Both the position numbers and the translations under genes were made by a program. Positions 49,338-60,508 of a stretch of 64,000 nt of DNA are shown here, in pieces. How positions within the stretch are numbered: position 1 is the first letter of the stretch; each line of letters opens with the position of its first letter. This stretch comes from Turnera subulata (Eukaryota; Streptophyta; Magnoliopsida; Malpighiales; Passifloraceae): NCBI GenBank assembly GCA_028386065.3, contig JAKUCV010002892.1:19954-83953 (forward strand). Direction: 5' to 3'. The notes below the pieces were generated by a model, which was not told the origin of the DNA, searched no databases, and worked only from the letters and a program-made list of their open reading frames with translations.

Positions 49338-50203
49338 AAAAATTTACTCAAACGTTCATACCAAGCTCTGGGAGCTTGTTTGAGACCGTAGAGTGCTTTG
49401 TTCAGTTTGAAAACATGATCGAGAAAGGTATGATCTTCAAAGCCAGGAGGTTGAGCAACATATACTTCCTCTTGGATGAAGCCATTTAGAAATGCACTTT
49501 TGACTTCCATTTGATAAAGTTTGAAATTCATAGATGATGCAAATGCAAGCAAAAGACGAATAGCTTCTAGATGAGCAACAGGTGCATATGTTTCTTCAAA
49601 ATCAATTCCTTCTTCTTGATTGTAACCTTTTGCTACCAACCTAGCTTTGTTTCTAGTTATTATGCCATTTTCATCTAGTTTGTTTCTAAACACCCATTTC
49701 GTGCCAATTATTGTATGATCAATGGGCCTTGGAACCAATTCCCAAACATCATTACGTTTGAATTGATTTAGCTCTTCTAGCATAGCCAAGGTCCAATGTT
49801 CATCATTAATTGCTTCAGAAATGGTTGTAGGCTCAATTTGTGGAATAAATGCAATGTGCCCTATGTTGTCTCTAAGAGAATTTCGAGTACTTACTCCACG
49901 GTTGATATCACCTATTACCGTGTCAAGGGGATGAACTTTGGACTCTCGCCATGCTCTAGGTAATCCATGGTTGATATCAACCATTGTTTCTTGTATGTCT
50001 TCCACAGGGCTTGGTTCTTCTTGTTGTGGTGTAGCCTCCATTTCTTGTTGAGGTGTAGGTTCTGCGTTTTGCTGAGATGTTGGTTCGGTTGAAGTGCCTC
50101 CTTTCTTCCAAAAGTTGTCTTGCATATCTTCTTCTTCCTCATCATCCAATGACATCTTCTCAAGTGTACCTACAAGATCATCACAGAAATCCTTTCTCGC
50201 CAA
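49338..50203 (-). pseudogene. Copia RT N-terminal part
   Basis: The frame carries the RT entry block ([21 protein letters not shown]), the [10 protein letters not shown] motif, the core strand ending in [10 protein letters not shown] (first catalytic Asp replaced by Glu where the family has D-V-K) and [15 protein letters not shown]. It shares its frame with the integrase but is separated from it by a TGA at 50258-50260. At its 3' end a 1-nt shift throws it out of register with the YVDD part. Confidence 0.9.
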
Positions 50204-50257
50204 GCGAGTATTATTCTCTGCAAATACAACATGAGGGGACTCCTCAACACTTAAGGT

Positions 50258-51490
50258 TCATTTGTTAAAAACTCTATACGCTTTGCTGCGGAATGAATAG
50301 CCTAGAAAGATGCCTTCATCAGATTTTGCATCAAATTTTCCCAAATTGTCTTTTCCATTGTTATGCACAAAACATTTGCAGCCAAAGACTCTAAGATGGG
50401 AAATATTTGGCTTTCTTCCCTTGTATAATTCATAGGGTGTTTTCATGAGTAATGGCCTAATGATTGCTCGGTTTAACACGTAGCAAGCCGTACTCACTGC
50501 ATCAGCCCAGAAATACTTAGGAATATTAGCCTCATTGAGCATGGTTCTTGCCATTTCCTCAAGACACCGATTTTTGCGTTCAACAACGCCATTTTGTTGT
50601 GGTGTCCGAGGGGCTGAGAAATTATGCTCAATGCCATGTTTGTCACAAAAAGCTGAAAATTGATTGTTTTCAAATTCTCCTCCATGATCACTCCTAATGC
50701 AAGCAATTGAACAATCTTTTTCATTTTGAACTTTCTTAGCAAAACTCTTGAAAATACTAAATGCTTCACTTTTGTGAGTTAGAAATAAAGTCCAAGTGAA
50801 TCTAGAGTAATCATCAACAATTAAAAAAGCATAATAATTTCCTCCAAAATTTTTAATTTGTGAGGGACCAAAGAGATCCATATGCAAAAGTTGAAGCGGT
50901 CTAGATGTTGAGACAACGTTTTTGGAACTAAACGAGGCTCTCACTTGCTTCCCCTTTTGACATGCATCGCATATAGAATCCTTTTCAAATTTAATCTTTG
51001 GAACACCAACTACTAAATCTTGTGACACTAATTTGTTTAACGTCTTCATACTAACGTGAGCTATTCTACGATGCCATAACCACATATCATCTTCTTTGCT
51101 CATTAGACATTTTGAAAACTTTGATGAAGACTCTTCTAAGTTAACCATATAAATATTGTCAATCCTATCACCATGTAGAATGATCTTATTATCACAAAGA
51201 CGTTCTATGGTGCATGACTTGGAATCAAAGATCACACGATTTCCCTTATCACATAATTGACTTATGCTTAAGAGATTGTGTTTAAGACCCTTAACAAGCA
51301 AGACATTATCAATGGAAGAAGACTCATCTTTGCCAACCGAGCCAATGCCGATGATCTTTCCTTTGTTGTTGTCTCCAAAGACAACGTTTCCTCTATTTGA
51401 TGGCTTTATTTGCAAAAATTTGGATGCTTCTCCGGTCATGTGCTTGGAGCATCCGCTATCAAGGTACCAAAGTACACTTGATGCCTTCAA
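50258..51490 (-). pseudogene. Copia protease-integrase frame
   Basis: 410 codons. The protease active-site motif is WYLDSGCSKHMTG (residues 8-20, Asp-Ser-Gly). The integrase HHCC zinc finger starts at WHRRIAHVS and ends CDACQKGK. The integrase core follows with HMDLFGPS, VDDYSRFTW, SDHGGEF and APRTPQQNGVVERKNR (DDE set visible). A C-terminal block (VFGCKCFVHN, EGIFLGYS) closes it. The frame ends at a TGA where the family has an Arg codon, consistent with a CGA-to-TGA change, because translation continues in the same frame on the other side. Confidence 0.92.
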
Positions 51491-51509
51491 GCATACCTAC
51501 AAAATCAAA

Positions 51510-52348
51510 TCAAAGAGATTTAGGTACCCAAATCTTCTTGGGTCCTTGAGTGTTAGGAGCATAATGGTTATGAGCTTCTTCTTGAGCCCAATGCCTATGC
51601 CTAGTGAAACAAACAGGAGCAATGTGTCCTATTCTATTGCAATAATGACAAATGACATTTGGGTTATGCATTCTTCTAGGTTGATAGTAGTTACCATGTT
51701 GCCTATACTTATGCACATTACTCACTTTGTTTACCTTAGGTTGTACCTTAGGTTTTTTTGATTCACCTTTATGTCTTTTAGGTTTATTCCTAAAACCTAT
51801 TCCATGCCTAGTAGATTGCAAATTACCTAGCATAGAATTCAGATTTTTATGAGGAGTATTAAACTTCTTCAAGGTTGTCTCAAGTTGTTCAACTTGTTTC
51901 CTTAAGGGTATACATGATGAACATTCCTCTATACTCTTTTTTTCTAGCATCTTATTTTCATCCTTCAGCTTCCTACTTTCACTTGCTAATTTTTCATTTT
52001 GTTCTTTTAAGGAGCCACATGATACACATTCTTTGGGTGTGTCTAGAGTCGTATTTTCTTCCTTAAGATTCTTATTCTTATTAGACACATTTTCCATATC
52101 ATTTTCCAAAGTTATAACTTGTTTCTTTAAACTCTTATTAACTTAGAAATGGAAATGAATTCACTATAAAGCTCATCAAATGCATTTTGTAATTCTTCAT
52201 ATGTAAAATTTTCATTTGGAGAAGTGGTACTTACCTCTTCCGGTTCTTCCCTTGCCATGAGACATAGGTTAGCCGTTTCTTCTTCATCGCTATCGGATGA
52301 TTCATCACCGGAATCGCCTCCCCATGAGATGTATGCCCTTTGCTTCAC
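51510..52348 (-). pseudogene. Copia gag C-terminal segment with second zinc knuckle
   Basis: Two frames (52348-52127 and 52109-51510) are separated by a frameshift. The first is acidic (SDSDEEE). The second is Lys/Glu-rich and likely coiled coil, then basic, with a CCHC knuckle CHYCNRIGHIAPVC and a closing GPKKIWVP. The two gag frames and the next pol frame are all out of register. Confidence 0.8.
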
Positions 52349-53271
52349 CTAGGGATTCTTCTCCTTTCCCTCCTTTGCTTTGGGGCAGTTGGGCTTGATA
52401 TGCCCAGTCTCTCCACATCCATAGCATTTGGGTGATCCGAACATCTTTCTCCCTTTCTTTACAAATTCCTTCTTCATGAATTTGTGGAATTTGCGGATGA
52501 CAAGTCCGAGTTCTTGATCGTCATCACTTGAGTCCGATTCAGTGAGCTCTTGCGTCTTGGAGGTGGAAGCTTTGAGAGCTATGTTCTTCTTCTTTGATTC
52601 CTGCAAAGAGAGTTTAAGGATAGTAGTTTCATAGGTTAGAAGATTACCTCTAAGACTGTCAATGGTAATGTTCGATGTCCCGATGTTTCATAGATTGCGT
52701 CGGCTTTAGAACGCCATTCGGGAGTGAGGCATCTAAGGAATTTTCTGACCAAGTCCTTGTCGGAGTAGACCTTCTTGAGAGCATGGAGGTTATTTATGAT
52801 TTTAGAAAATCGTTCGAACATCTCCTCTATTCCCTCGTTCTCCTTCATTCGAAAGAGTTCGTAATCAGCAGTGAGGGAGTCGATTTTGGCCTCTCGAACT
52901 TGATCGGTTCCTTCGTAGGTGACTTCCAGCTTATCCCACATTTCTTTTGCGGTTGTGCAGCAAGAGATTTTCCGGTAATCATCGGGGTTGACTGCACAAT
53001 AGAGCATGTTGATTGATTTGGCATTGTTTTCAACCATTGTAATGTCTGCAGCGTTGTACTCCTCCTCTGTCTTTGGCACTTGGATTTCACCAACTTTCTT
53101 CGTCGGAATTTGCTCTCCAATCTTCATGATTCGCCAAAGAGCATAGTTGTAGGATTGAAGGAAAATTCTCATCCTCTCCTTCCAGTAGCTGTAATTAGTG
53201 CCATCAAAGAGCGGTGGACGAGTGGTTGATTGTCCTTCGAAGAGTCCTGCATAATTACTTGAAGAAGCCAT
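52349..53271 (-). pseudogene. Copia gag with first zinc knuckle
   Basis: From the ATG at 53271 the frame gives a UBN2-type gag core (LFDGTNYSYWKERM, EMWDKLEVTYEGT, VRKFLRCLTPEWRSKADAI). A frameshift near 52680 leads to the frame with a CCHC knuckle CYGCGETGHIKPNC, which then meets a TAG at 52349-52351. The capsid-like part is otherwise complete in its first 200 residues. Confidence 0.88.
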
Positions 53272-53312
53272 GGAAAGTTTCTCTCAAACGGTTAAGTCTT
53301 TCAGAGAGTTAG

Positions 53313-53324
53313 GCTCCGCTACCA
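53313..53324 (-). other. Copia primer-binding site
   Basis: On minus, TGGTAGCGGAGC lies 2 nt after the 5' LTR and is followed by C. The 12-mer is identical to those of both gypsy elements in the window. Confidence 0.8.
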
Positions 53325-53326
53325 AT

Positions 53327-54857
53327 TGTTAGAACAATAGCCCTACGCTAGAGGGGGTGAATAGCGTTTATCGGACTAATACGAAATAAGCAGGAAATAA
53401 ATGCGGAATTAAAACAATTGAAGGACACAAGCAATTTATCCTGGTTCACACACACACTACTTGTGTGGCTAATCCAGTCCTTCAAGAGACTCTCTTGAAG
53501 ATTCCACTATCTACGTTAAGCTTACGGGTGCTTAACAAACCGTTACAACCTAGAGTTCCAGTCCCAAGAAACTCTAATTTTCTGCTTGAAGATACCTCAC
53601 TTCAAGACTTCTCACACAAGAAGATATACCCTCTTCCTATGAATCTCAACAAGGGAACTAACCTCCCTTAAGGTGTATGGCAATACAATCACTCAAACAA
53701 AGGCTCTCACAAGAGTAGATATGAGTTACAGAATTTAAGCTAAAAAAGGCAACTCTCAATCCTTAAAAGATATTGGCTCAATTAGGATTTGTAATGTATG
53801 TGTGAATGAATAGCATGATGTAGAGAGTTGATTGTTGATGAATCAAAGCTGAAAATGTTCAATTTATAGGTCTAAAAATTATGTGGCCATTGGGAATCCA
53901 CTCAAGAAACACCTTTAAACATAGTGGAAAACAGCCTGGAAAGTTGTCTGCTCAAAAGGCTCAACATCGATGTTTGAAAGAGTAACATCGATGTTTTGTC
54001 CAGTAATTTGAATTATTGGACTAACGGTAACTAAAACATCGATGTTCACCAACCCAACATCGATGTTATTTTGATTATGTGTAAAATCCTTTAAAGCATC
54101 ATGTGAAGAACATCGATGTTTGAAAACCAACATCAATGTTATTTTGCTTCTGTGAAAATGAGATGAAAACTAATCATTGAGAAACATCGATGTTTAATTT
54201 ACAACATCGATGTTATTTTGCTTCTGTGAACAAGAGTAAAAGATTGATCATTGAAGAACATCGATGTTTACTCGACAACATTGATGTTATTTTGCTTTTG
54301 TGAAAAATGATTAAAACTGACCATTGAAGAACATCGATGTTTATCAAACCAACATCGTTGTTATTTTGCTTCTGTGAAAAACGATTAAAACTGACCATTA
54401 TGGAACATCGATGTTGACACAAAGAACATCGATGTTGTGATTGTTTTCAAATGCAACGGTCTTTAGAAAATTGATGTTTGGGATGCCAACATCGATGTTA
54501 TTTTCCTACTGCCTGTTTTTGAAAATTGTTTGAGGGCAGAACATCGATGTTTTAAAACATAACATCGATGTTATTGACTCAAAAAATAGTTTGATGTTTG
54601 AAATATGTTTATGTGATGCATGAGCAAACTTTATCTTGTTTTGAGCCAATGTCCTAGAAGAGTTGAGTGTTATACCTTGTACAATTTATGAATCTAACTC
54701 TTCTTTCTTGCTCTTCTTTTCACTTCATTGCTTGATCATGTCTTTGATCACATTACTTGAGTACTTCTTTGCTTGATTTCTTTTTGCTTCATCTTTGTCA
54801 TGATCTTGAATTGGTTTGTCGATTATCAAAACCTGTAATGAACCATAAGTTCTAACA
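53327..54857 (-). repeat. Copia 5' LTR
   Basis: 1531 bp. It matches the 3' LTR end to end, including the palindrome array at 53963-54572 with slightly different damaged sites (for example ATTGAT). The frames of 60-104 codons inside either LTR are not recognised as proteins. Confidence 0.93.
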
Positions 54858-55507
54858 TTGGGGTTGTTGTTGATGTTGACCGTGATCCTGTCGCTCCACG
54901 AGAACCACATGCCGCATGCGTTGTTCTGGCTAGGAAGCTCGAACCGGTTTGCTGCAGGGAACCGGAGTGGGATGAGACAGTGATCGTCTTCAGGTTGCCA
55001 CTGGATCTCCGTGAGAAGAACCATGTTTGGTTTGTACTGGTTCTTCAGGTCCCTCAGAGTACGCGAGAACTCCTGGGAACGCCTTGCAACTCCTCTACAG
55101 TTCCACACCAGTAGTCGTGCCTTTGGCCAAGTTGGAGGTAACCGAGTCATTCTGGGTATGCTCTGGGCTGTCATCGAGAGTTGGTAGCAGGCACCTTGCT
55201 CCAGAGTTTGGCAAGTGGAGTCTAGGTTGAACTCCTGAAGCCTTTCGGAGATGAAGAACATGACGGAGTTTGCCGAGCTGTAGTAGGAGGTCCTCAGGGT
55301 GCCATGGTCCTCTAGGAAGAACGTCTCTTCCATGGGAGTGATGAAGAATCTGGACGAGTAGAGTTCGTCGACGAAGACCAGACATGACATTCTGTCGAGC
55401 TCGTTCGGTAGTTCTTCTGGACGCTCGTTGATCATGCTGTAGGCCAACCGGTTTCTTCTGCCTAGGTTGGCACCTTCAACGAAGAAGACGGATGACGGAG
55501 CAAGCAT
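54858..55507 (-). pseudogene. Antisense ORF with EEP (LINE-type) endonuclease half, cut by copia
   Basis: The ORF lies antisense to the gypsy derivative. From the ATG at 55507, about 217 codons precede the copia insertion. The first 125 or so are not recognised. After KARLLVWNCRG the sequence follows the N-terminal half of an endonuclease/exonuclease/phosphatase domain as in plant LINEs (NMVLLTEIQ with the metal-binding Glu; ACGMWFSW). The frame ran on across the target site: on the far side (46408 downwards) about 10 more codons follow before a stop. The reading frame through the copia LTR (to 54725) is artificial. There is no reverse transcriptase, so it is a captured piece. Confidence 0.7.
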
Positions 55508-56300
55508 GTTTCTTCGACGCGTGGTGTTTTGTTTTCTGAACGTGGTGTTCTCTTTTGCCGTAGCGTTTTGTTGCTTTAAGATGCTTTGTGGTTTTTGCCT
55601 TCCATTGTTTTGCTTTTTTTAGGAGAAAAATGTTTACCGTTTTGTTTTTCCAAGTTTTGGGCTACAAATGCCAGTGTTTTTCAGCCCTTTTCCACCTTAT
55701 GATTTTCTTACGCCCTGGCTATCTTGTCCTTTCTTTTCATGGTTTTACTATATTTTCTTGCATCTTTTATCACATGCATCCGTGACCGTTGAGGCTAGAC
55801 TGATGGGACCATACCTCGAGTAGAGCGCATGTGCGACAAGCTTACACCTGTTCGGACATCGTGGAGAGAAACGAGACTCGACAGACGTTTTTGACTCATG
55901 CGGAATTTGTGAACAAGTGGGTAATGTTTCTTTCAAGGGACACAGGACCTGCTCGTGATCATCACCTTGCGAGATAACGGATGTCTTTTCACAAGGGAAA
56001 CCGACGACACCGTTAGTTGCGCGTGTTACGTTTCTTGGGTTCGTGGATGTTCACGTCCGATACGAGCACCGATCATGAAATATATTTTTGTTTTAACTTC
56101 TTTACGTTTGGTTTTGTTAAACGAAGTTTGTTTTTAATTTCTTTATATTTGATTTAATATTCTTATTGTTGATTTTTGTTTTGTTTTGAGATGTTTTATT
56201 TTTCTATTTAACATAAAACTTTGTAATATAAGAATTTTGATTTAAAAAGGAAATTTATTTTATTTAATTCATAAGGTTTTACAACAGGAGAAGAAGTACT
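55508..56300. other. Gypsy-derivative internal, no frame
   Basis: This T-rich and TTTTG-rich stretch lies between the two antisense frames. No coding motif was seen on either strand. Confidence 0.5.
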
Positions 56301-56678
56301 CTATGGAGTTACTTGCTTCTCTAGATCTTTTACAAGTTTTTGGACAGTTTTCATGTGAGGGAAGAGCTCCGCGCACGCCAGTTCTATCTGCAACACTGCC
56401 GAGCTAATCTTCTTCAGTGAGACGTTCAGCTGCGTCAGTGTCTGCTGCAGAGTGCTGCTCTCAGCTACCGCCTTGCCCTTCTTTTCCTCAGCCTTCTTGG
56501 GAGCACGCTTCTTTCGCCGTTTTGGGGAGACGACCAGGTGTTCCCTCAGGCCGATGATGTTGGTTTTGAACCGTTTCTTGGGAGGTTCTTCATCGCAGCT
56601 TGTCGGGAAGGCAGTGCCACCGATGTAGCTGTTGTTCTCAGAGTCTGAGGTAGTTCTTGATCTCAGTGGAGAGTCCAT
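56301..56678 (-). CDS. Antisense ORF: basic, coiled-coil, NLS-bearing protein
   Basis: This 125-codon intact frame is antisense to the gypsy derivative. It has an acidic/Ser-rich start and two basic clusters that look like nuclear localisation signals (PPKKRFK and PKRRKKRAPKK). A C-terminal amphipathic region (LQQTLTQLNVSLKKI to KLVKDLEKQ) is probably coiled coil. A TATA-like box (CTCTATAAGAA on minus, plus 56713-56723) is 35-45 bp upstream. I do not recognise the family. It could be a captured host gene fragment or an element-specific gene like the extra antisense genes known in some plant LTR elements. Confidence 0.55.
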   Translation of the reverse strand: MDSPLRSRTTSDSENNSYIGGTAFPTSCDEEPPKKRFKTNIIGLREHLVVSPKRRKKRAPKKAEEKKGKAVAESSTLQQTLTQLNVSLKKISSAVLQIELACAELFPHMKTVQKLVKDLEKQVTP

Positions 56679-56712
56679 GACTGTGTGTGAGTTTGCCAGT
56701 CATGAGGTTTGG

Positions 56713-56723
56713 TTCTTATAGAG
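56713..56723 (-). promoter_or_regulatory. TATA box for antisense ORF
   Basis: TATAAG within CTCTATAAGAACC on minus, placed for a very short leader before the ATG at 56678. Confidence 0.45.
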
Positions 56724-56863
56724 GATGAGATGTCGCTTAAGGGTATAAGCGGTATCTCATGTGGAGCTTGGACACCTGGCGGAGTGTGCCAGAAGCTTAT
56801 CGTGGTAGGACCCATGGATAAGACGGAATTTCGGGGACGAAATTCTTTTTAAGGGGGGTAGAA

Positions 56864-59525
56864 TGTAACAGCCCGGGTAAAAATTTGGATTTTTACCATG
56901 ACTGTAAAAGTTTTTTTACCATGATTTACTGTAGAATTAATCTTGGGTAATTAATTCAAGGTAAATCGGGCGTCGTTTTTCGAAATCGAGAGTTTTACCG
57001 CGATCGAGATTTTTTCGTGGATTTTTCGGGCCTAAGTTGGTATTTTCTCGGGTCCCGAAATTCTCGGAAAAATCACACCGGAAAATAACCAAGGGGGTAT
57101 CAGTTATTTTCTGGTCCGGATCGGACTCGCTTAATAATGCAGACAAACTGCATTATTAAGGAATCACATGATGCATAGTAAACCTACCGTTATAAAATAG
57201 AAGCAGGAGAAGGAGAGAAAGAGAGGAAGAGGAGAGGAAAAAAAAAAGAGAAAAGAAAGAAGAGAAAAGAAAAAGAGAGGGAGAGGAAAAGAGAGAAAAA
57301 AAAGGAAATGAAAGAAAAAAAAAGAGGGAAAAACCGAGGGAAGGAGAGGAAAAAAATAAGGAAAAAAAAAGAAGAAATAGAAATGGAAATCGGAAGAGAA
57401 AAAAAAGTGAAAAAAAAGGGGAAGGGTCGCCGCCGCCGGCCACCATCGCCTCTCCACCACATGCCGCCTCTTTCCCCTTTCCTCCCCGTCGCGCCGACCT
57501 CCCCAGCTCCTCCCTCCACGCGTGCGACCCGAGGTCGACACCAGCCCGACGCCGAGCTCCTCTCTTCTCCTCACCGCCGCCTCCTCAGAGCACAACGACC
57601 GCGAGCCGCCATCGGATCTACTGCTCTTTCTTCTCCTTCGCGACACCACCACTAGCCGCAACCGCCGCCACCTGCACGCTGCAAACAGACACAACCTCGC
57701 CGCCCTGTGACGACGCTCGCCTCGTCACGCCGCCGTCTGCAGCCGTCGAGGTGAGTTGGGGTTGACGACCCGACAACCATCTCTGCAACCGGGTCACGGG
57801 TGGTGGATTGACCCAGTAGCTTCGGGCCGGGCGCGGGCAAGGAGTCGGGCCGAGCTTGAGGTTGGGCTCAATTCATGGGCCTGATGCTTGGCTTGGTCTG
57901 GCCACTCAGCCCTGGGCCTGGCCAATCTTGGGTCTGGTCTATTAGTGGGCTGGGTTAGTACTATTGGCCCAGTCCGTTAATTATAATAAATATAAAAAAA
58001 TATTTATCTGGATAATAATAATAATAATAATAACAATAATATGGCTGATAATTATATTTTTCTGGAAAAATAATAAAATAATTACTTAGACATATTATTT
58101 TGGGAAATTAAGGTAATTATGTTATGGTTATATTAATAAAAAAATATGGTACGTATGAGTTATAATAATTTGGAAAATATATATATGAAGTATATGAAAA
58201 TGTTTTACTGGAAAAAAATGATAAGACTAATATAATTTTGAGAAAATGTAATCATAATATGATTTTCCTTTGGAAAAAAAATTATTATAAGAGTAATAAT
58301 TTCATGAAAAGGGGTATATATACTATGAAAATATTTTAGAAATAAATATGGTGTTGTATATTCTAAGAAATATTTCACTAAGTATATATAATAATACCTT
58401 TTTGAAAATAATAATAATAATAATAATATTTGATAATTATATTTTGGCAAGTATAATGACTTTATGGAGATGATGACGTATAACCAAGGGGGATTAAATT
58501 TACAATTTATGGCATCATAGCATACTTATTATGTGCATCATATGTGTGCATTTGTTATTTGTTATATAAGAGTCGATATCGAGCAGTTCCGGAGGAACCG
58601 GCTTTGGAACCTGTTGAGGATTCCGTATTTGATAATCGGCTAAGGTGAGGTTAAGTAAATATTTATATACATCCCGTGATATCAAGTTGCTGTTTGTTTG
58701 CTATATGTGACATTTGCTGGTATGAAACTTTGTGGCTGTGTATGGTATGTTGTGTGATGAATTAAGTTGATAATTGTTGCCGTTGATGAAATTATTATTG
58801 CTGTTGATACTACTGATGATGCTGGAATTGCGGATATAAGTAAGACTATTACTGTTGTTGACTGTTAGGAATGTGTAAGTTGAGTACCGGGGGTACTAGT
58901 ATGATAACAGTTTGGAAATCCACGGGCTAGCTAGCTTGACTGCCAGGCGACGACCATCATTTAACTTGTGATAGGGGCCCTGATAATAAAATTGGAATAG
59001 CGTGTCTAGAATCACATGTGTGTCATTTAAGGTCGTGGGAACCTTTGTTAATTGTTGGTGATGTGACTTGGGAATTTACGGTTGTTGTTTATGTATATTT
59101 GCTTATGGGTTTTACCCAGTGGGCACTTCGGACTTACCCCTCACCTGCGGGCTTTCATCCCGTAGGTTGAGTTATTTGTGGTTGAGGTATGATGCATTCC
59201 AGACAGGCTACGGCGTTATCCCTCGGACATGACTCGGATACATTAGGTTGCATCAGGTTTTACATATGTTGATAATGAGATTAAAATTTGCTTCCGCTGT
59301 GCTATGTTTGGGGTTCCCGGATTTGGGTGACGTGTGTTTGTTATTGAGCCGATGGGCTAGATTTCTTATGTTGATTTTGATTACATTGGGCCGTTGGGCC
59401 GGTTTCTTTGATTTATTCATTGATATTGTCTTTGGGCCATTGGGCTGTGTTACTTGTTATATTTACTGTTGTACAGTTCCGGCACGTGTTTACCATGTAT
59501 GGTAAACACAGGTCGGGGCGTTTCA
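56864..59525 (+). repeat. 3' LTR of gypsy derivative
   Basis: 2662 bp. It is collinear with the 5' LTR but lacks about 310 bp (the part corresponding to 45180-45490, including the 56-bp duplication) and shorter pieces in the AT-rich zone. The TATA box is at 57191-57199. The hairpin loop before it is shorter than in the 5' LTR. Confidence 0.88.
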
Positions 59526-59530
59526 CAGGA

Positions 59531-60503
59531 ACAATCTAACATGTAAAAGGTTAAATTTCAAAAATATTGTCTCTTTTGAAGATTAACTAACAATTAAGTA
59601 ATATATCATATACTTTTCATAGTTCCATTTACTTTTTTTTTCATATTTTGTTTGTTATAAATGTTAGTCATTGTAAAACTGTGCTAATTCTGATTTTATA
59701 TAAATATTAGTCATTGTACAACAAACTTCACCAATATATATTGGATAATATGTTTTGTTATTCTTTTAAATAAAGTAATTTATCTAAATAATTTTAATCT
59801 TTTACCCAAAAAAATAATTTTAATCTTCTCCTAGAGAAAAATATTTGGTAATAAAGTTATATTTATTTTTATTAAATATATCATAAAAAATAGTTATATT
59901 TAAATATTTAAGTAAATTAATATATTTTTTCATACCATTCATACCATATTTTATTTTTTTACTACTTTAGTAATATATCTCTACATTTAGCTTAACATAT
60001 GGTGTACAATTTTATTTAAAAGCTTGGCAATATCTTTTGTTACTTTTCTAAAAAAATTAATTTCTCTTAAAAATTTTGATTATTCAATTTCAAAAGGAAA
60101 AAATTAAGTTTTATTCCAAATTTTGTTAATAAGAATTTTTTAAGAAAAAATCTTACTATGTAATTTGTCAATATGATTTTAAAAATATTTAAGTAGTTTA
60201 ATAATATATAGTGCAAAATAATAATAATTGCAGAAAATATTTTTTGTTAATTATTTAAATAAATTAATTTAACTTAGTAATTTTAGTTACATGCATTTTA
60301 GGAAAAAATTTGTAATGTAATTATATCTAAATTTTAATATTTAAGTGATTTAATAGTTTCTTCATCCTTTTTTTACCCTATTCTATTTTTTTATATACTT
60401 TGGCACTATTTCTCTATATTTAGTTTAATATAGAATAAATAATTTTTTAAAAACATTTGGAAATATGTTTTTATTTAAAAAATAAATTATTTTTTCTTAA
60501 TAA
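59531..60503. other. AT-rich spacer
   Basis: A very AT-rich stretch with no gene or bounded repeat recognised. It is the right flank of the gypsy derivative. Confidence 0.5.
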
Positions 60504-60508
60504 GTTTA

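Larger units (their letters stand above)
46414..54857 (-). mobile_element. Ty1/copia retrotransposon, nested
   Basis: It is flanked by TTGGG on both sides (46409-46413 and 54858-54862). Its LTRs (46414-47937 and 53327-54857) begin TGTTAGAAC and end GTTCTAACA, a perfect 9-bp inverted repeat. On minus the order is 5' LTR, primer-binding site, gag, protease, integrase, RT, RNase H, polypurine tract and 3' LTR, the Ty1/copia arrangement. Several frameshifts and stops make it non-autonomous now, although the two LTRs remain very similar. It inserted into an antisense ORF of the outer gypsy derivative. Confidence 0.95.
43080..59525 (+). mobile_element. Large Ty3/gypsy derivative without gag-pol (LARD-like)
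   Basis: The element is flanked by the perfect 5-bp duplication CAGGA (43075-43079 and 59526-59530). It has a 5' LTR (43080-46101), a primer-binding site (46105-46116), a polypurine tract (56851-56860, AAGGGGGGTA, preceded by GACGAAATTC) and a 3' LTR (56864-59525). Without the nested copia element the internal region is only about 2.3 kb and contains no gag or pol motifs I can find. It carries two antisense frames instead (54858-55507 and 56301-56678). The LTR termini and the PPT context match plant chromovirus-type gypsy elements, so it is probably mobilised by an autonomous relative. Confidence 0.88.

Noticed and set aside
54725..54857. C-terminal 43 codons of the antisense EEP-type frame
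   Set aside because: They are copia LTR sequence read by chance. The original continuation is on the other side of the insertion.
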